A DNA stretch of 8,462 nucleotides from Clostridium sp. CAG:1013 (GCA_000432995.1 HF972650.1:38241-46702); one strand, 5' to 3'; shown: positions 1 to 6,337, numbered from the stretch's first letter. Translations and numbers: made by a program. Notes: a model not told the origin generated them from the letters alone.

Positions 1-2
1 CG

Positions 3-1892
3 GAACGTCCCTGGGCCCTCACTGAGCCGGTGGAGCAGAGCGCCCAGATCCGGATCGGGGAGAAAAACGGAGAGATCGTCAACGGACAGCTGCGAGCGGT
101 GATCAGCACCAGCGGCTGGCTCCAATTCTTCAACGCTCAGGGGAAAGAGCTTCTCCGGGAGTACAGCCGGAACCGCCGGGATCTGTTCTCGGAAAATTGC
201 AGCGCTTTGGAGGTGGAGGCTCGGGAATTCCGTCCCATCCTCAGCGGGGATTACCAGCTCACCGCCCGCTTTGAGTCCCTGGATCCGGAGGAGCGGATCT
301 ACGGCATGGGGCAGTACCAGCAGCCCTACCTGAACTTGAAGGGTGTGGACCTGGAGCTGGCCCAGCGTAATTCCCAGGCCAGCGTGCCCTTCTTCCTGTC
401 CTCTCGGGGCTACGGCTTTTTGTGGAACAACCCCGCCGTGGGACGTGCTGTATTTGGAAAGAATATTCTGTCCTTTGAAGCGGTGTCCACCGACATCCTG
501 GACTACTGGGTCACCGCTGGGGACACCCCTGCTCAGATCGAGGAGCAGTACGCTTCCGTCACCGGCAAGGTGCCCATGATGCCCGACTACGCCATGGGCT
601 TCTGGCAGTGCAAGCTGCGTTACCAGACCCAGGAGGAGCTGCTGTCCATCGCTCGGGAGTACAAGCGCCGGGGCCTGCCCATTTCCGTCATCGTGGTGGA
701 CTTTTTCCACTGGCCCCTGCAGGGCGATTGGAAATTCGACCCCACCTACTGGCCCGATCCCGATGCCATGATCCAGGAGCTGAAGGACATGGGCATCGAA
801 CTGATGGTTTCCATTTGGCCCACAGTGGACAAGCGCTGTGAGCGCTATCAAGACATGGTGGAAAAAGGCTACCTGATCCGGGTGGACCGGGGCGTCCGTA
901 CCGCCATGGAATTCCAGGGAAGCACCACCCACTACGACGCCACCAATCCTGGCGCCCGGGAGTATGTGTGGAGCATCGCCAAGCAGAACTATTACGATAA
1001 AGGCGTGCGGATCTTCTGGCTGGACGAGGCCGAGCCGGAGTACACCGCCTACGACTTTGACAATTACCGCTACTACCTGGGGCCCAACACTCAGGTGGGC
1101 AACAGCTATCCCATGTTCTATGCCAAAACTTTCTTCGACGGCATGAAGGCTGCCGGTCAGGAGAACATCATCAACCTGCTGCGGTGCGCCTGGGCCGGTT
1201 CCCAAAAGTATGGCGCTTTGGTGTGGTCTGGAGATATCCATTCCAGCTTCTCCAGCTTCCGCAACCAGTTTGCCGCTGGCCTGAACATGGGCATCGCGGG
1301 AATCCCCTGGTTCACCACAGACATCGGCGGCTTCCACGGGGGAGACCCCACTGATCCTGGTTTCCAGGAGCTGCTGGCCCGCTGGTTCGAGTACGGCGCT
1401 TTCTGCCCGGTGATGCGCCTCCACGGCGACCGGTATCCCACCCAGCCCCAGCAGGGTACTACTGGTGGCGCCACCTGTTGTTCCGGTGCCCCCAACGAGG
1501 TGTGGTGCTTTGGGGATGAGGATTATGAGATCTGCAAAAAGTATCTGTTCCTCCGGGAGCGGATGCGTCCCTACGTGGCCCAGCAGATGGAAGCGGCCCA
1601 CGAGAAGGGCACCCCGGTGATGCGGCCCCTGTTCTATGATTTCCCCGAGGACAAGAACGCCTGGGCTTGCGAGGACGCCTACATGTTCGGGCCTTCTCTG
1701 CTGGTGGCTCCTGTGATGTACGCCGGGGAGCGTCAGCGTCAGGTCTACCTGCCCCAGGGCCAGACCTGGACCAACGTATGGAACGGCCAGACCTATGAGG
1801 GCGGCCAGACTGTCACCGTGGACGCGCCTCTGGATCAGATCCCTGTGTTCACCAGAGACGAAAGCCTGCTTGATATGTTCCAGGAAGGCTGA
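3..1892 (+). CDS. Glycoside hydrolase family 31 (alpha-glucosidase/alpha-xylosidase type), 5' end outside window
   Basis: Retaining exo-alpha-glycosidase that removes terminal alpha-linked glucose or xylose from oligosaccharides; no signal peptide can be judged because the start is missing. The frame is open to the left edge, and the residues before the first in-window GTG (position 30) read WALTEP, which resembles the N-terminal part of relatives, so GTG 30 is probably not the true start. Counting from codon 30: an N-terminal beta domain with the RIYGMGQ motif (89-95), then a TIM barrel. The predicted nucleophile is Asp332 in FWLDEAEPE and the predicted acid/base is Asp402 in WSGD, 70 residues apart as expected for GH31. 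GIPWFTTDIGGFHGG and RLHGDR follow, and the C-terminal beta domain ends near DQIPVFTR. The C-terminus looks complete. Substrate (glucoside or xyloside) cannot be fixed from sequence; the DEAEPE loop resembles the MDASEPE-type loop of some alpha-xylosidases. A strong terminator separates it from the metal operon, so the two look unrelated. Confidence 0.93.
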   Translation, partial: ERPWALTEPVEQSAQIRIGEKNGEIVNGQLRAVISTSGWLQFFNAQGKELLREYSRNRRDLFSENCSALEVEAREFRPILSGDYQLTARFESLDPEERIYGMGQYQQPYLNLKGVDLELAQRNSQASVPFFLSSRGYGFLWNNPAVGRAVFGKNILSFEAVSTDILDYWVTAGDTPAQIEEQYASVTGKVPMMPDYAMGFWQCKLRYQTQEELLSIAREYKRRGLPISVIVVDFFHWPLQGDWKFDPTYWPDPDAMIQELKDMGIELMVSIWPTVDKRCERYQDMVEKGYLIRVDRGVRTAMEFQGSTTHYDATNPGAREYVWSIAKQNYYDKGVRIFWLDEAEPEYTAYDFDNYRYYLGPNTQVGNSYPMFYAKTFFDGMKAAGQENIINLLRCAWAGSQKYGALVWSGDIHSSFSSFRNQFAAGLNMGIAGIPWFTTDIGGFHGGDPTDPGFQELLARWFEYGAFCPVMRLHGDRYPTQPQQGTTGGATCCSGAPNEVWCFGDEDYEICKKYLFLRERMRPYVAQQMEAAHEKGTPVMRPLFYDFPEDKNAWACEDAYMFGPSLLVAPVMYAGERQRQVYLPQGQTWTNVWNGQTYEGGQTVTVDAPLDQIPVFTRDESLLDMFQEG

Positions 1893-1908
1893 GAAAAATA
1901 GTTTGAAA

Positions 1909-1944
1909 AAAGCCCGGCGGGACCTTGACAACCCGCCGGGTTTT
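1909..1944 (+). terminator. Intrinsic terminator of the GH31 gene
   Basis: CCCGGCGGG (1913-1921) pairs perfectly with CCCGCCGGG (1932-1940) around a 10-base loop. The stem is extended by AAAG/TTTT on its flanks and is followed by TTTT. It begins about 20 bases after the GH31 stop codon. The loop contains TTGACA, the likely -35 box of the next operon. Confidence 0.88.
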
Positions 1945-1953
1945 GCGTAGTAT
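1925..1953 (+). promoter_or_regulatory. Promoter of the cadC-HMA-cadA operon
   Basis: A perfect consensus -35 TTGACA (1925-1930) lies 17 bases upstream of TAGTAT (1948-1953, four of six matches including the key TA and final T). The expected transcription start is near 1960, inside the dyad operator. Unusually, the -35 sits in the loop of the upstream terminator and the spacer contains the descending arm of its stem. Confidence 0.72.
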
Positions 1954-1955
1954 AT

Positions 1956-1975
1956 ATATGAACGATTGCTCATAT
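1956..1975. promoter_or_regulatory. ArsR/CadC-type dyad operator
   Basis: A perfect inverted repeat, ATATGA-N8-TCATAT, directly follows the -10 box and covers the predicted transcription start. Its arms resemble the ATATGAAC...TTCATAT operators known for SmtB/CzrA/CadC-type metalloregulators. Its place immediately before a CadC-like gene fits autorepression: the apo-repressor would block RNA polymerase and metal binding would release it. Seen: the palindrome and its position. Inferred: which protein binds it. Confidence 0.8.
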
Positions 1976-1991
1976 GAAAGGATGATGAAAT

Positions 1992-2354
1992 GTGCCGGAA
2001 CAGAAAAACGCCCCTCAGTGCGAGTTCATGTTTGTTCACCAGGAGATCGTGGACCGGGTGAACCAGATCCTGCCCCCGGAGGAGACACTCTTCGACCTGG
2101 CGGAGCTGTTCAAGATCTTCGGGGATTCCACCCGAGTAAAGATCCTCTACGTGCTCTTTGAAGCGGAGATGTGCGTCTGCGATATCGCCCAGCTGCTGGG
2201 TATGACTCAGTCGGCCATTTCCCATCAGCTCCAGGTGCTGAAGAAAAGCAAGCTGGTGAAATATCGTCGGGAAGGCAAGACCGTATTCTATTCCTTGGCC
2301 GATGACCATGTGCGGGCCATCCTGGGCCAGGGCATGGACCATGTGACCGAGTAA
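1992..2354 (+). CDS. cadC: CadC-like ArsR-family metal-sensing repressor
   Basis: A 120-residue winged-helix dimeric repressor, first gene of the metal operon, expected to release its operator on binding Cd(II), Pb(II) or Zn(II). Start: GTG 1992 has AAAGG (1977-1981) ten bases upstream; a stop codon lies two codons upstream in frame, and the nearby ATGs are in other frames. The DNA-recognition helix lies in the region MTQSAISHQLQVLKK (71-85). Metal ligands can be aligned with S. aureus CadC at a constant offset of +3: Cys61 and Cys63 (CVCD) match C58/C60, Cys10 matches C7, and Asp104, His106, His117, Glu120 match the alpha5 zinc site D101/H103/H114/E117. The position of CadC C11 is Phe14 here. 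Both the thiolate alpha3N site and the alpha5 site therefore appear present. Alternatives within ArsR are CzrA/SmtB-like or ArsR proper; the linked Zn/Cd-type ATPase favours CadC. Glu120 is the last residue, so the alpha5 site lies at the very C-terminus. Confidence 0.93.
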   Translation: MPEQKNAPQCEFMFVHQEIVDRVNQILPPEETLFDLAELFKIFGDSTRVKILYVLFEAEMCVCDIAQLLGMTQSAISHQLQVLKKSKLVKYRREGKTVFYSLADDHVRAILGQGMDHVTE

Positions 2355-2390
2355 GCTCAAATAAATTTACTGATAAAGGAGTCCTCAGCC

Positions 2391-2609
2391 ATGAAAAAGA
2401 CCTACAAGCTCACCGACCTGGACTGTGCCAACTGTGCCGCCAAAATGGAGACCGCCATCAAGAAGATCGACGGGGTCAACGATGCCACCGTCAGCTTTCT
2501 CACCCAGAAACTCACCGTGGACGCGGACGACAGCCGTTTTGACGACATTTTGAAGCAGATCGTCAAGGCCTGCAAAAAAGTGGAGCCGGACTGCATCATC
2601 AACCTGTAA
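2391..2609 (+). CDS. Free-standing HMA heavy-metal-binding protein (metallochaperone-like)
   Basis: A 72-residue cytosolic heavy-metal-associated domain of ferredoxin-like beta-alpha-beta-beta-alpha-beta fold. The metal motif is LDCANC with Cys12 and Cys15; the acidic Asp11 before the first Cys resembles the DCxxC of Zn/Cd/Pb ATPase domains and differs from the MxCxxC of copper chaperones. Two more cysteines (61 and 68) lie near the C-terminus. ATG 2391 is preceded by AAAGGAG (2375-2381). The gene lies 36 bases after cadC and 58 bases before cadA, in the same direction, so one transcript is likely. The ATPase downstream has no HMA domain, so this protein probably supplies that function in trans as a metal donor or regulatory domain. 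That role is inferred from domain content and position; the fold and motif are clear. Confidence 0.92.
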   Translation: MKKTYKLTDLDCANCAAKMETAIKKIDGVNDATVSFLTQKLTVDADDSRFDDILKQIVKACKKVEPDCIINL

Positions 2610-2619
2610 GGGATTTTCC

Positions 2620-2636
2620 GCGGCCTTTTGGGCCGC
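2620..2636 (+). other. Intercistronic hairpin between the HMA gene and cadA
   Basis: GCGGCC (2620-2625) and GGCCGC (2631-2636) form a perfect six-pair GC-only stem around a five-base loop. No T-tract follows, so it is not an intrinsic terminator. It begins 11 bases after the HMA stop codon and could stabilise the upstream mRNA or tune expression of the HMA protein relative to the membrane ATPase. Function is inference. Confidence 0.45.
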
Positions 2637-2667
2637 CCAATCTTGACCATGTAAGGATCTGAGAGCT

Positions 2668-4530
2668 ATGACCAGAAAACAGAAAAAGATGGCTGTCCGC
2701 ATCGGCATAAGCGCCCTGCTCCTGGTGGCGGCCGTGCTCGTTCCCTACGAAGGGGTCTGGAGGTTCGTTCTGTTCCTGCCCGCCTATTTCGTCATCGGCT
2801 GGGATGTGCTGTGGAAAGCTATTCGGAACATCGCTCACGGCCAGGTGTTCGATGAGAATTTCCTTATGGCCCTGGCTACGGTGGGAGCCTTTTGCACCGG
2901 CTTTTTCGGAGAAGGGGAATATCCCGAAGCAGTGTTCGTCATGCTGTTCTATCAGGTGGGAGAGCTGTTCCAAAGCTATGCTGTGGGGAAATCCCGCAAG
3001 TCCATCTCTGCCCTGATGGATATCCGCCCTGACTACGCCAATGTGGAGCGGGAAGGCAAGCTGGTCCAGGTGGACCCGGAGGAAGTTGCTGTTGGTGACA
3101 CCATCACGGTGAAAGCAGGTGAAAAAGTGCCGCTGGACGGTGTGGTTCTGGAGGGCACCTCCCTGGTGAATACCTCCGCTCTTACCGGGGAAAGTGTTCC
3201 CCGCCAGGTGAGGCCCGGCGACGACGTGATCAGCGGGTGTGTTAACCAGAACGGCCTGCTGCGCGTGCGGGTGACAAAAGCCTTCGAGGAATCCACTGTG
3301 GCCAAGATCCTGGATCTGGTGGAGAACGCCAGCGCCAAGAAAGCCCGGGCGGAGAATTTCATCACCCGGTTCGCTCGGTATTACACCCCAGTGGTAGTGA
3401 TTTGCGCTGCAGTGTTGGCAATCGTGCCGCCTCTGTTTGTTGGAGGCTGGGCCGGGTGGATCGAAAAGGCGTTGATCTTCCTGGTGGTGTCCTGTCCTTG
3501 TGCTTTGGTGATCTCCGTGCCTCTCAGCTTTTTTGGGGGGATCGGTGGAGCTTCTCGGCAGGGCATCCTGGTAAAGGGCGGCAACTACCTGGAGATTTTG
3601 GCAAACACGGAACTGGTAGTGTTTGACAAGACCGGCACCCTGACAAAAGGCGTGTTCAATGTCACCGCCATCCATCCGGAGGAGTACTCCGAAAGCGGCT
3701 TGCTGGAAATGGCGGCTTTGGCAGAGAGCTATTCAGATCACCCCATTTCCAAGTCCTTGAAGGAGGCCTACGGCAAGGAACTTGACACCTCCCGGGTGGG
3801 ACAGGTAGAGGAGCTTTCCGGACGGGGCGTCCGCGCTCAGGTGGACGGCAGGACTGTCTGTGCCGGAAACGACACCTTTATGGAAGAAATCGGCGTGAAG
3901 TGGCATCCATGCCATCACGTGGGAACTACGGTCCACGTGGCGGTAGATGGACAGTATATCGGCCATTTGGTAATCTCCGACGAAGTGAAACCGGACGCTA
4001 AGGAAGCCATCGCTGCCCTGAAAGCCCAGGGCGTGACAAAGACCGTGATGCTTACCGGCGATGCCAAAGCTGTGGGTGAGCAAGTGGCCCGGCAGCTGGG
4101 TCTGGACGAAGTACACACCCAGCTTTTGCCGGGGGATAAAGTGGCCAAGGTGGAAGCTCTCCTCCAGGAGAAGAGTCGGAAAGGCAAACTGGCTTTTGTG
4201 GGGGACGGCATCAACGACGCGCCGGTGTTGTCCCGAGCGGATATCGGTATCGCCATGGGAGCCTTGGGCAGTGACGCCGCCATCGAGGCCGCGGACATCG
4301 TCCTCATGGACGACAAGCCCTCCAAGATTGCCAAGGCCATGGAGATCTCCAAGCGGACCCTGCGGATCGTCCGACAGAACATTGTGTTTGCCTTGGGTGT
4401 GAAACTGCTGGTGCTGGCATTGACTCCCTTCGGTCTATCAAACATGTGGGAAGCGGTGTTCGCGGACGTAGGTGTGACGGTGATCGCTATCTTAAATGCG
4501 TCCAGGGCCTTGCAAGCTGGAAGAAAATAA
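2668..4530 (+). CDS. cadA: P1B-type (Zn/Cd/Pb) heavy-metal translocating ATPase lacking an HMA domain
   Basis: A 620-residue inner-membrane pump that exports divalent soft metals using ATP. ATG 2668 follows AAGGA (2653-2657). Visible parts: transmembrane segments near 9-28, 31-49, 64-84 and 86-104; actuator TGES (173-176); segments near 236-257 and 264-290 with the metal-binding Cys276-Pro-Cys278; phosphorylation motif DKTGTLT with Asp320; N-domain His358-Pro359 of SDHP; hinge GDGINDAP (512-519); two final segments (about 566-586 and 589-612). Glu99 (VGEL), Lys579 and Asp600 (FADVG) sit where P1B-2 ZntA proteins carry their transport residues, which favours Zn/Cd/Pb over copper. CadA and ZntA proteins commonly carry one or more N-terminal HMA domains; here the protein begins almost directly with membrane helix 1 and the HMA unit is a separate upstream gene. 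The loop at 413-423 is rich in His with one Cys. Metal preference among Zn, Cd and Pb is not resolved. Confidence 0.95.
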   Translation: MTRKQKKMAVRIGISALLLVAAVLVPYEGVWRFVLFLPAYFVIGWDVLWKAIRNIAHGQVFDENFLMALATVGAFCTGFFGEGEYPEAVFVMLFYQVGELFQSYAVGKSRKSISALMDIRPDYANVEREGKLVQVDPEEVAVGDTITVKAGEKVPLDGVVLEGTSLVNTSALTGESVPRQVRPGDDVISGCVNQNGLLRVRVTKAFEESTVAKILDLVENASAKKARAENFITRFARYYTPVVVICAAVLAIVPPLFVGGWAGWIEKALIFLVVSCPCALVISVPLSFFGGIGGASRQGILVKGGNYLEILANTELVVFDKTGTLTKGVFNVTAIHPEEYSESGLLEMAALAESYSDHPISKSLKEAYGKELDTSRVGQVEELSGRGVRAQVDGRTVCAGNDTFMEEIGVKWHPCHHVGTTVHVAVDGQYIGHLVISDEVKPDAKEAIAALKAQGVTKTVMLTGDAKAVGEQVARQLGLDEVHTQLLPGDKVAKVEALLQEKSRKGKLAFVGDGINDAPVLSRADIGIAMGALGSDAAIEAADIVLMDDKPSKIAKAMEISKRTLRIVRQNIVFALGVKLLVLALTPFGLSNMWEAVFADVGVTVIAILNASRALQAGRK

Positions 4531-4538
4531 TTTACAAT
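4510..4538 (+). promoter_or_regulatory. Predicted promoter of the sufC operon, overlapping the cadA 3' end
   Basis: TTGCAA (4510-4515, four of six matches) is 17 bases from TACAAT (4533-4538, five of six). The -35 lies inside the last codons of cadA and the -10 just past its stop. Transcription would start near 4545, giving a leader of about 93 bases before sufC. This allows the Fe-S operon to be expressed apart from the metal operon. Confidence 0.62.
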
Positions 4539-4568
4539 ACTTTGGGAACCCTGAATAAGGGAAAGGCA

Positions 4569-4605
4569 AGCCCGGCGGTTTTTCCATGGGAAGATCCGCC
4601 GGGCT
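4569..4605 (+). promoter_or_regulatory. Long hairpin in the sufC leader (possible relic or atypical terminator)
   Basis: AGCCCGGCGG (4569-4578) pairs perfectly with CCGCCGGGCT (4596-4605). The interior can add about six more pairs (4580-4585 with 4589-4594) after one mismatch, closing on a three-base loop. The downstream bases are GTTGCC, so no T-tract follows on the plus strand, and none follows on the minus strand either. It ends 17 bases before the sufC ribosome binding site. It may act as a weak terminator for cadA, a leader hairpin for sufC, or both. Confidence 0.55.
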
Positions 4606-4637
4606 GTTGCCGGAATTGACAGAGAGGAGAAGGCATA

Positions 4638-5366
4638 ATGCTGGAACTGCAACATATTTCCTGGACCGCTCCTGGCGGCAACCAGGTGCTGCGGGACGTG
4701 AGCCTCACCATCCCAGAGGGAAAGCTGACAGTGATCACCGGACCCAATGGGGGCGGCAAGACCACTTTAGCTAAGATCATCGCGGGGCTGGAGACTCCCG
4801 ACAGCGGCAAGATTATCCTGGATGGACAGGATATCACTCAGTTGAACGTGACGGAACGGGCTCGCCAGGGAGTGAGCTTCGCCTTTCAGCAGCCGGTGCG
4901 TTTCAAGGGCTTTACGGTTCGGCGGCTGCTGGAGCTTTCCGCAGGACAAAAGCTGCCCACGGACAAGCTGTGCGAGATGCTCAGCCGGGTAGGGCTGTGC
5001 GGCAGAGAGTATATCAACCGAGAGGTGGACGCTACCCTGTCCGGCGGTGAGATCAAGCGGATCGAGATTGCCACGGTGTTGGCCCGCCATACCAAGCTGT
5101 CCCTGTTTGACGAGCCGGAAGCTGGCATCGACTTGTGGAGCTTTTCCAATTTGATCGATGTGTTCCAGAGTCTCCGGGGCAAGCTCCAGGGGACGCTGAT
5201 CATCATCTCCCATCAGGAGCGGATCCTTCAGATCGCCGATGAGATCGTGGTGATCTCCGGCGGAACGCTGAAGGAAATGGGACCGGGAGCGGAGATCTTC
5301 CCCCGGCTGATGGAGGACAATATCCAATGCGGCGCCTGCGCCAAGAGAGAGGCGGTGTTCGCGTGA
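4638..5366 (+). CDS. sufC: SufC-like ABC ATPase of a minimal SUF (SMS-type) Fe-S assembly system
   Basis: A 242-residue soluble ABC-type ATPase that energises the SufB/D-type scaffold for iron-sulfur cluster assembly. ATG 4638 follows AGAGGAG (4623-4629). Visible motifs: Walker A GPNGGGKTT (35-43), Q-loop near Gln84-Gln85, signature LSGGE (134-138), Walker B LSLFDEPE (154-161) with Glu159, and H-loop His192. There is no membrane segment and no permease gene nearby; the partner is a SufB/D scaffold that overlaps its stop codon. Walker A with GGGK and the DEPEAGIDLW stretch differ from proteobacterial SufC and fit the two-gene SUF-like minimal system of anaerobes (SmsC). The C-terminus carries a CGAC pair (Cys231, Cys234) just before the end. 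No sufS, sufU or sufE is adjacent, so sulfur must come from elsewhere in the genome. Confidence 0.92.
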   Translation: MLELQHISWTAPGGNQVLRDVSLTIPEGKLTVITGPNGGGKTTLAKIIAGLETPDSGKIILDGQDITQLNVTERARQGVSFAFQQPVRFKGFTVRRLLELSAGQKLPTDKLCEMLSRVGLCGREYINREVDATLSGGEIKRIEIATVLARHTKLSLFDEPEAGIDLWSFSNLIDVFQSLRGKLQGTLIIISHQERILQIADEIVVISGGTLKEMGPGAEIFPRLMEDNIQCGACAKREAVFA

Positions 5367-6280
5367 AAAGCGTAACGGAAGAATTGCTTAAGCTGGTTTC
5401 CGACTGGACCGGCGGTTTCAAAGGAGCCTTCAACATCCGTGAGGACGGAGGCTGCGCCGGCCGGCAGTCCACGGAGCATATCAAGATCGACACCAAGAAG
5501 GACCTGCCCGGCCTGGACATCCACATCCTGCCCGGCACCAAGGGGGAGACTGTGTCCATCCCCGCCTGTGTCACCCATGGTGACGTGGACGACCTAGTGT
5601 ACAACGACTTTTATGTGGGAGAGTACGCCGACGTGACCATCGTGGCAGGCTGCGGTGTTCACACGGAAAACGGGGAGCCTGCCCGGCACAACGGTATCCA
5701 CCGTTTCTTCCTGGAGAAGGGCGCCCGGGTAAAATACATCGAGAAGCACGTGGGCACCGGCCGTGGAGAGGGTATCCGCTCCATTGATCCTGTGACCCAG
5801 ATTGACCTGAAAGAAGGGGCTGTCCTGGAGATGGACACCTCTCAGATCGGCGGGGTGGACCATACCACCCGCAAGACCAAGGCCACTTTAGGTCCCAAGG
5901 CCAAACTGCTGATCCGGGAGCGGCTGCTCACCGAGTACAAGCAGGAAGCCTACACCGACTTTGAGGTGGTCATGAACGGGGAGGGTTCCTCCACGGACCT
6001 GGTGTCCCGTTCCGTGGCCAAGGGGGATTCTTACCAGGCCTACCGCTCCAAGATCGTGGGCAACGCGCCCTGTGCCGGTCATTCGGAGTGTGACGCCATC
6101 ATCGCCGATCACGGCCGGGTGGACGCTTCTCCGGAGCTGTCCGCCAACCACGGGGACGCAGCCCTCATTCACGAAGCTGCCATCGGCAAGATCGCCGGGG
6201 AGCAGATCATGAAGCTGCGGACCCTGGGCCTCACGGAAGAGGAAGCAGAGGAAAAGATCGTAGAGGGCTTCCTCTCCTAA
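5363..6280 (+). CDS. SufB/SufD-family Fe-S cluster scaffold (SmsB-like)
   Basis: The scaffold subunit that partners the SufC-like ATPase; with only one SufB/D-type gene it probably works as a homodimer. I chose GTG 5363 (305 residues), because its GTGA overlaps the SufC stop codon and the resulting MKSVTEELL start matches the usual N-terminus of this family. The in-frame ATG 5327 would add 12 residues of low-complexity arginine-rich sequence. Visible family features: YNDFYVGEYADVTIVAGCGVH near residues 84-104, the beta-helix core, CAGHSECDAIIAD, then NHGDAALIHEAAIGKI and the closing LTEEEAEEKIVEGF motif typical of SufB/SufD C-termini. The family is usually about 300-320 residues for this minimal form, against well over 400 for canonical SufB or SufD. 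Its Cys and His residues in GCGVH, CAGHSEC and NHGD are candidate cluster ligands. The overlap implies translational coupling and equal expression with sufC. Confidence 0.9.
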   Translation: MKSVTEELLKLVSDWTGGFKGAFNIREDGGCAGRQSTEHIKIDTKKDLPGLDIHILPGTKGETVSIPACVTHGDVDDLVYNDFYVGEYADVTIVAGCGVHTENGEPARHNGIHRFFLEKGARVKYIEKHVGTGRGEGIRSIDPVTQIDLKEGAVLEMDTSQIGGVDHTTRKTKATLGPKAKLLIRERLLTEYKQEAYTDFEVVMNGEGSSTDLVSRSVAKGDSYQAYRSKIVGNAPCAGHSECDAIIADHGRVDASPELSANHGDAALIHEAAIGKIAGEQIMKLRTLGLTEEEAEEKIVEGFLS

Positions 6281-6294
6281 AATATCGAGCATGT

Positions 6295-6337
6295 AAAAGC
6301 CGCCGGTTTTCCAGTGTGGAAGCCGACGGCTTTTTTT
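6295..6337. terminator. Bidirectional terminator between the SUF operon and the minus-strand phosphotransferase gene
   Basis: AGCCG (6298-6302) pairs with CGGCT (6327-6331). After one C/A mismatch the stem continues CGG with CCG and then weaker pairs. Seven T (6331-6337) follow on the plus strand and AAAA (6295-6298) supplies a T-tract for the minus strand. It serves the SUF operon, whose last gene ends at 6280, and the convergent gene. The stop codon of that gene (6336-6338) overlaps the T-tract. Confidence 0.85.

Noticed and set aside
1157..1495. 112-codon open frame on the minus strand inside the GH31 gene
   Set aside because: It is a shadow of the GC-rich coding strand; the product is low-complexity and resembles no family, while the plus-strand frame carries clear GH31 motifs.
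1925..2161. Plus-strand frame starting at ATG 1925 upstream of cadC
   Set aside because: It runs through the terminator, promoter and operator and then out of frame through cadC; it lacks a ribosome binding site and its product is unlike any family.
2599..3675. 358-codon open frame on the minus strand across cadA
   Set aside because: It is long only because of GC-rich antisense codon bias. The product is His/Gln-rich without a recognisable domain, and the plus strand has an intact P-type ATPase.
5327..5362. ATG 5327 as the start of the Fe-S scaffold
   Set aside because: It would overlap sufC by 40 bases and add an arginine-rich stretch not typical of the family; GTG 5363 overlaps the sufC stop and gives the usual N-terminus.
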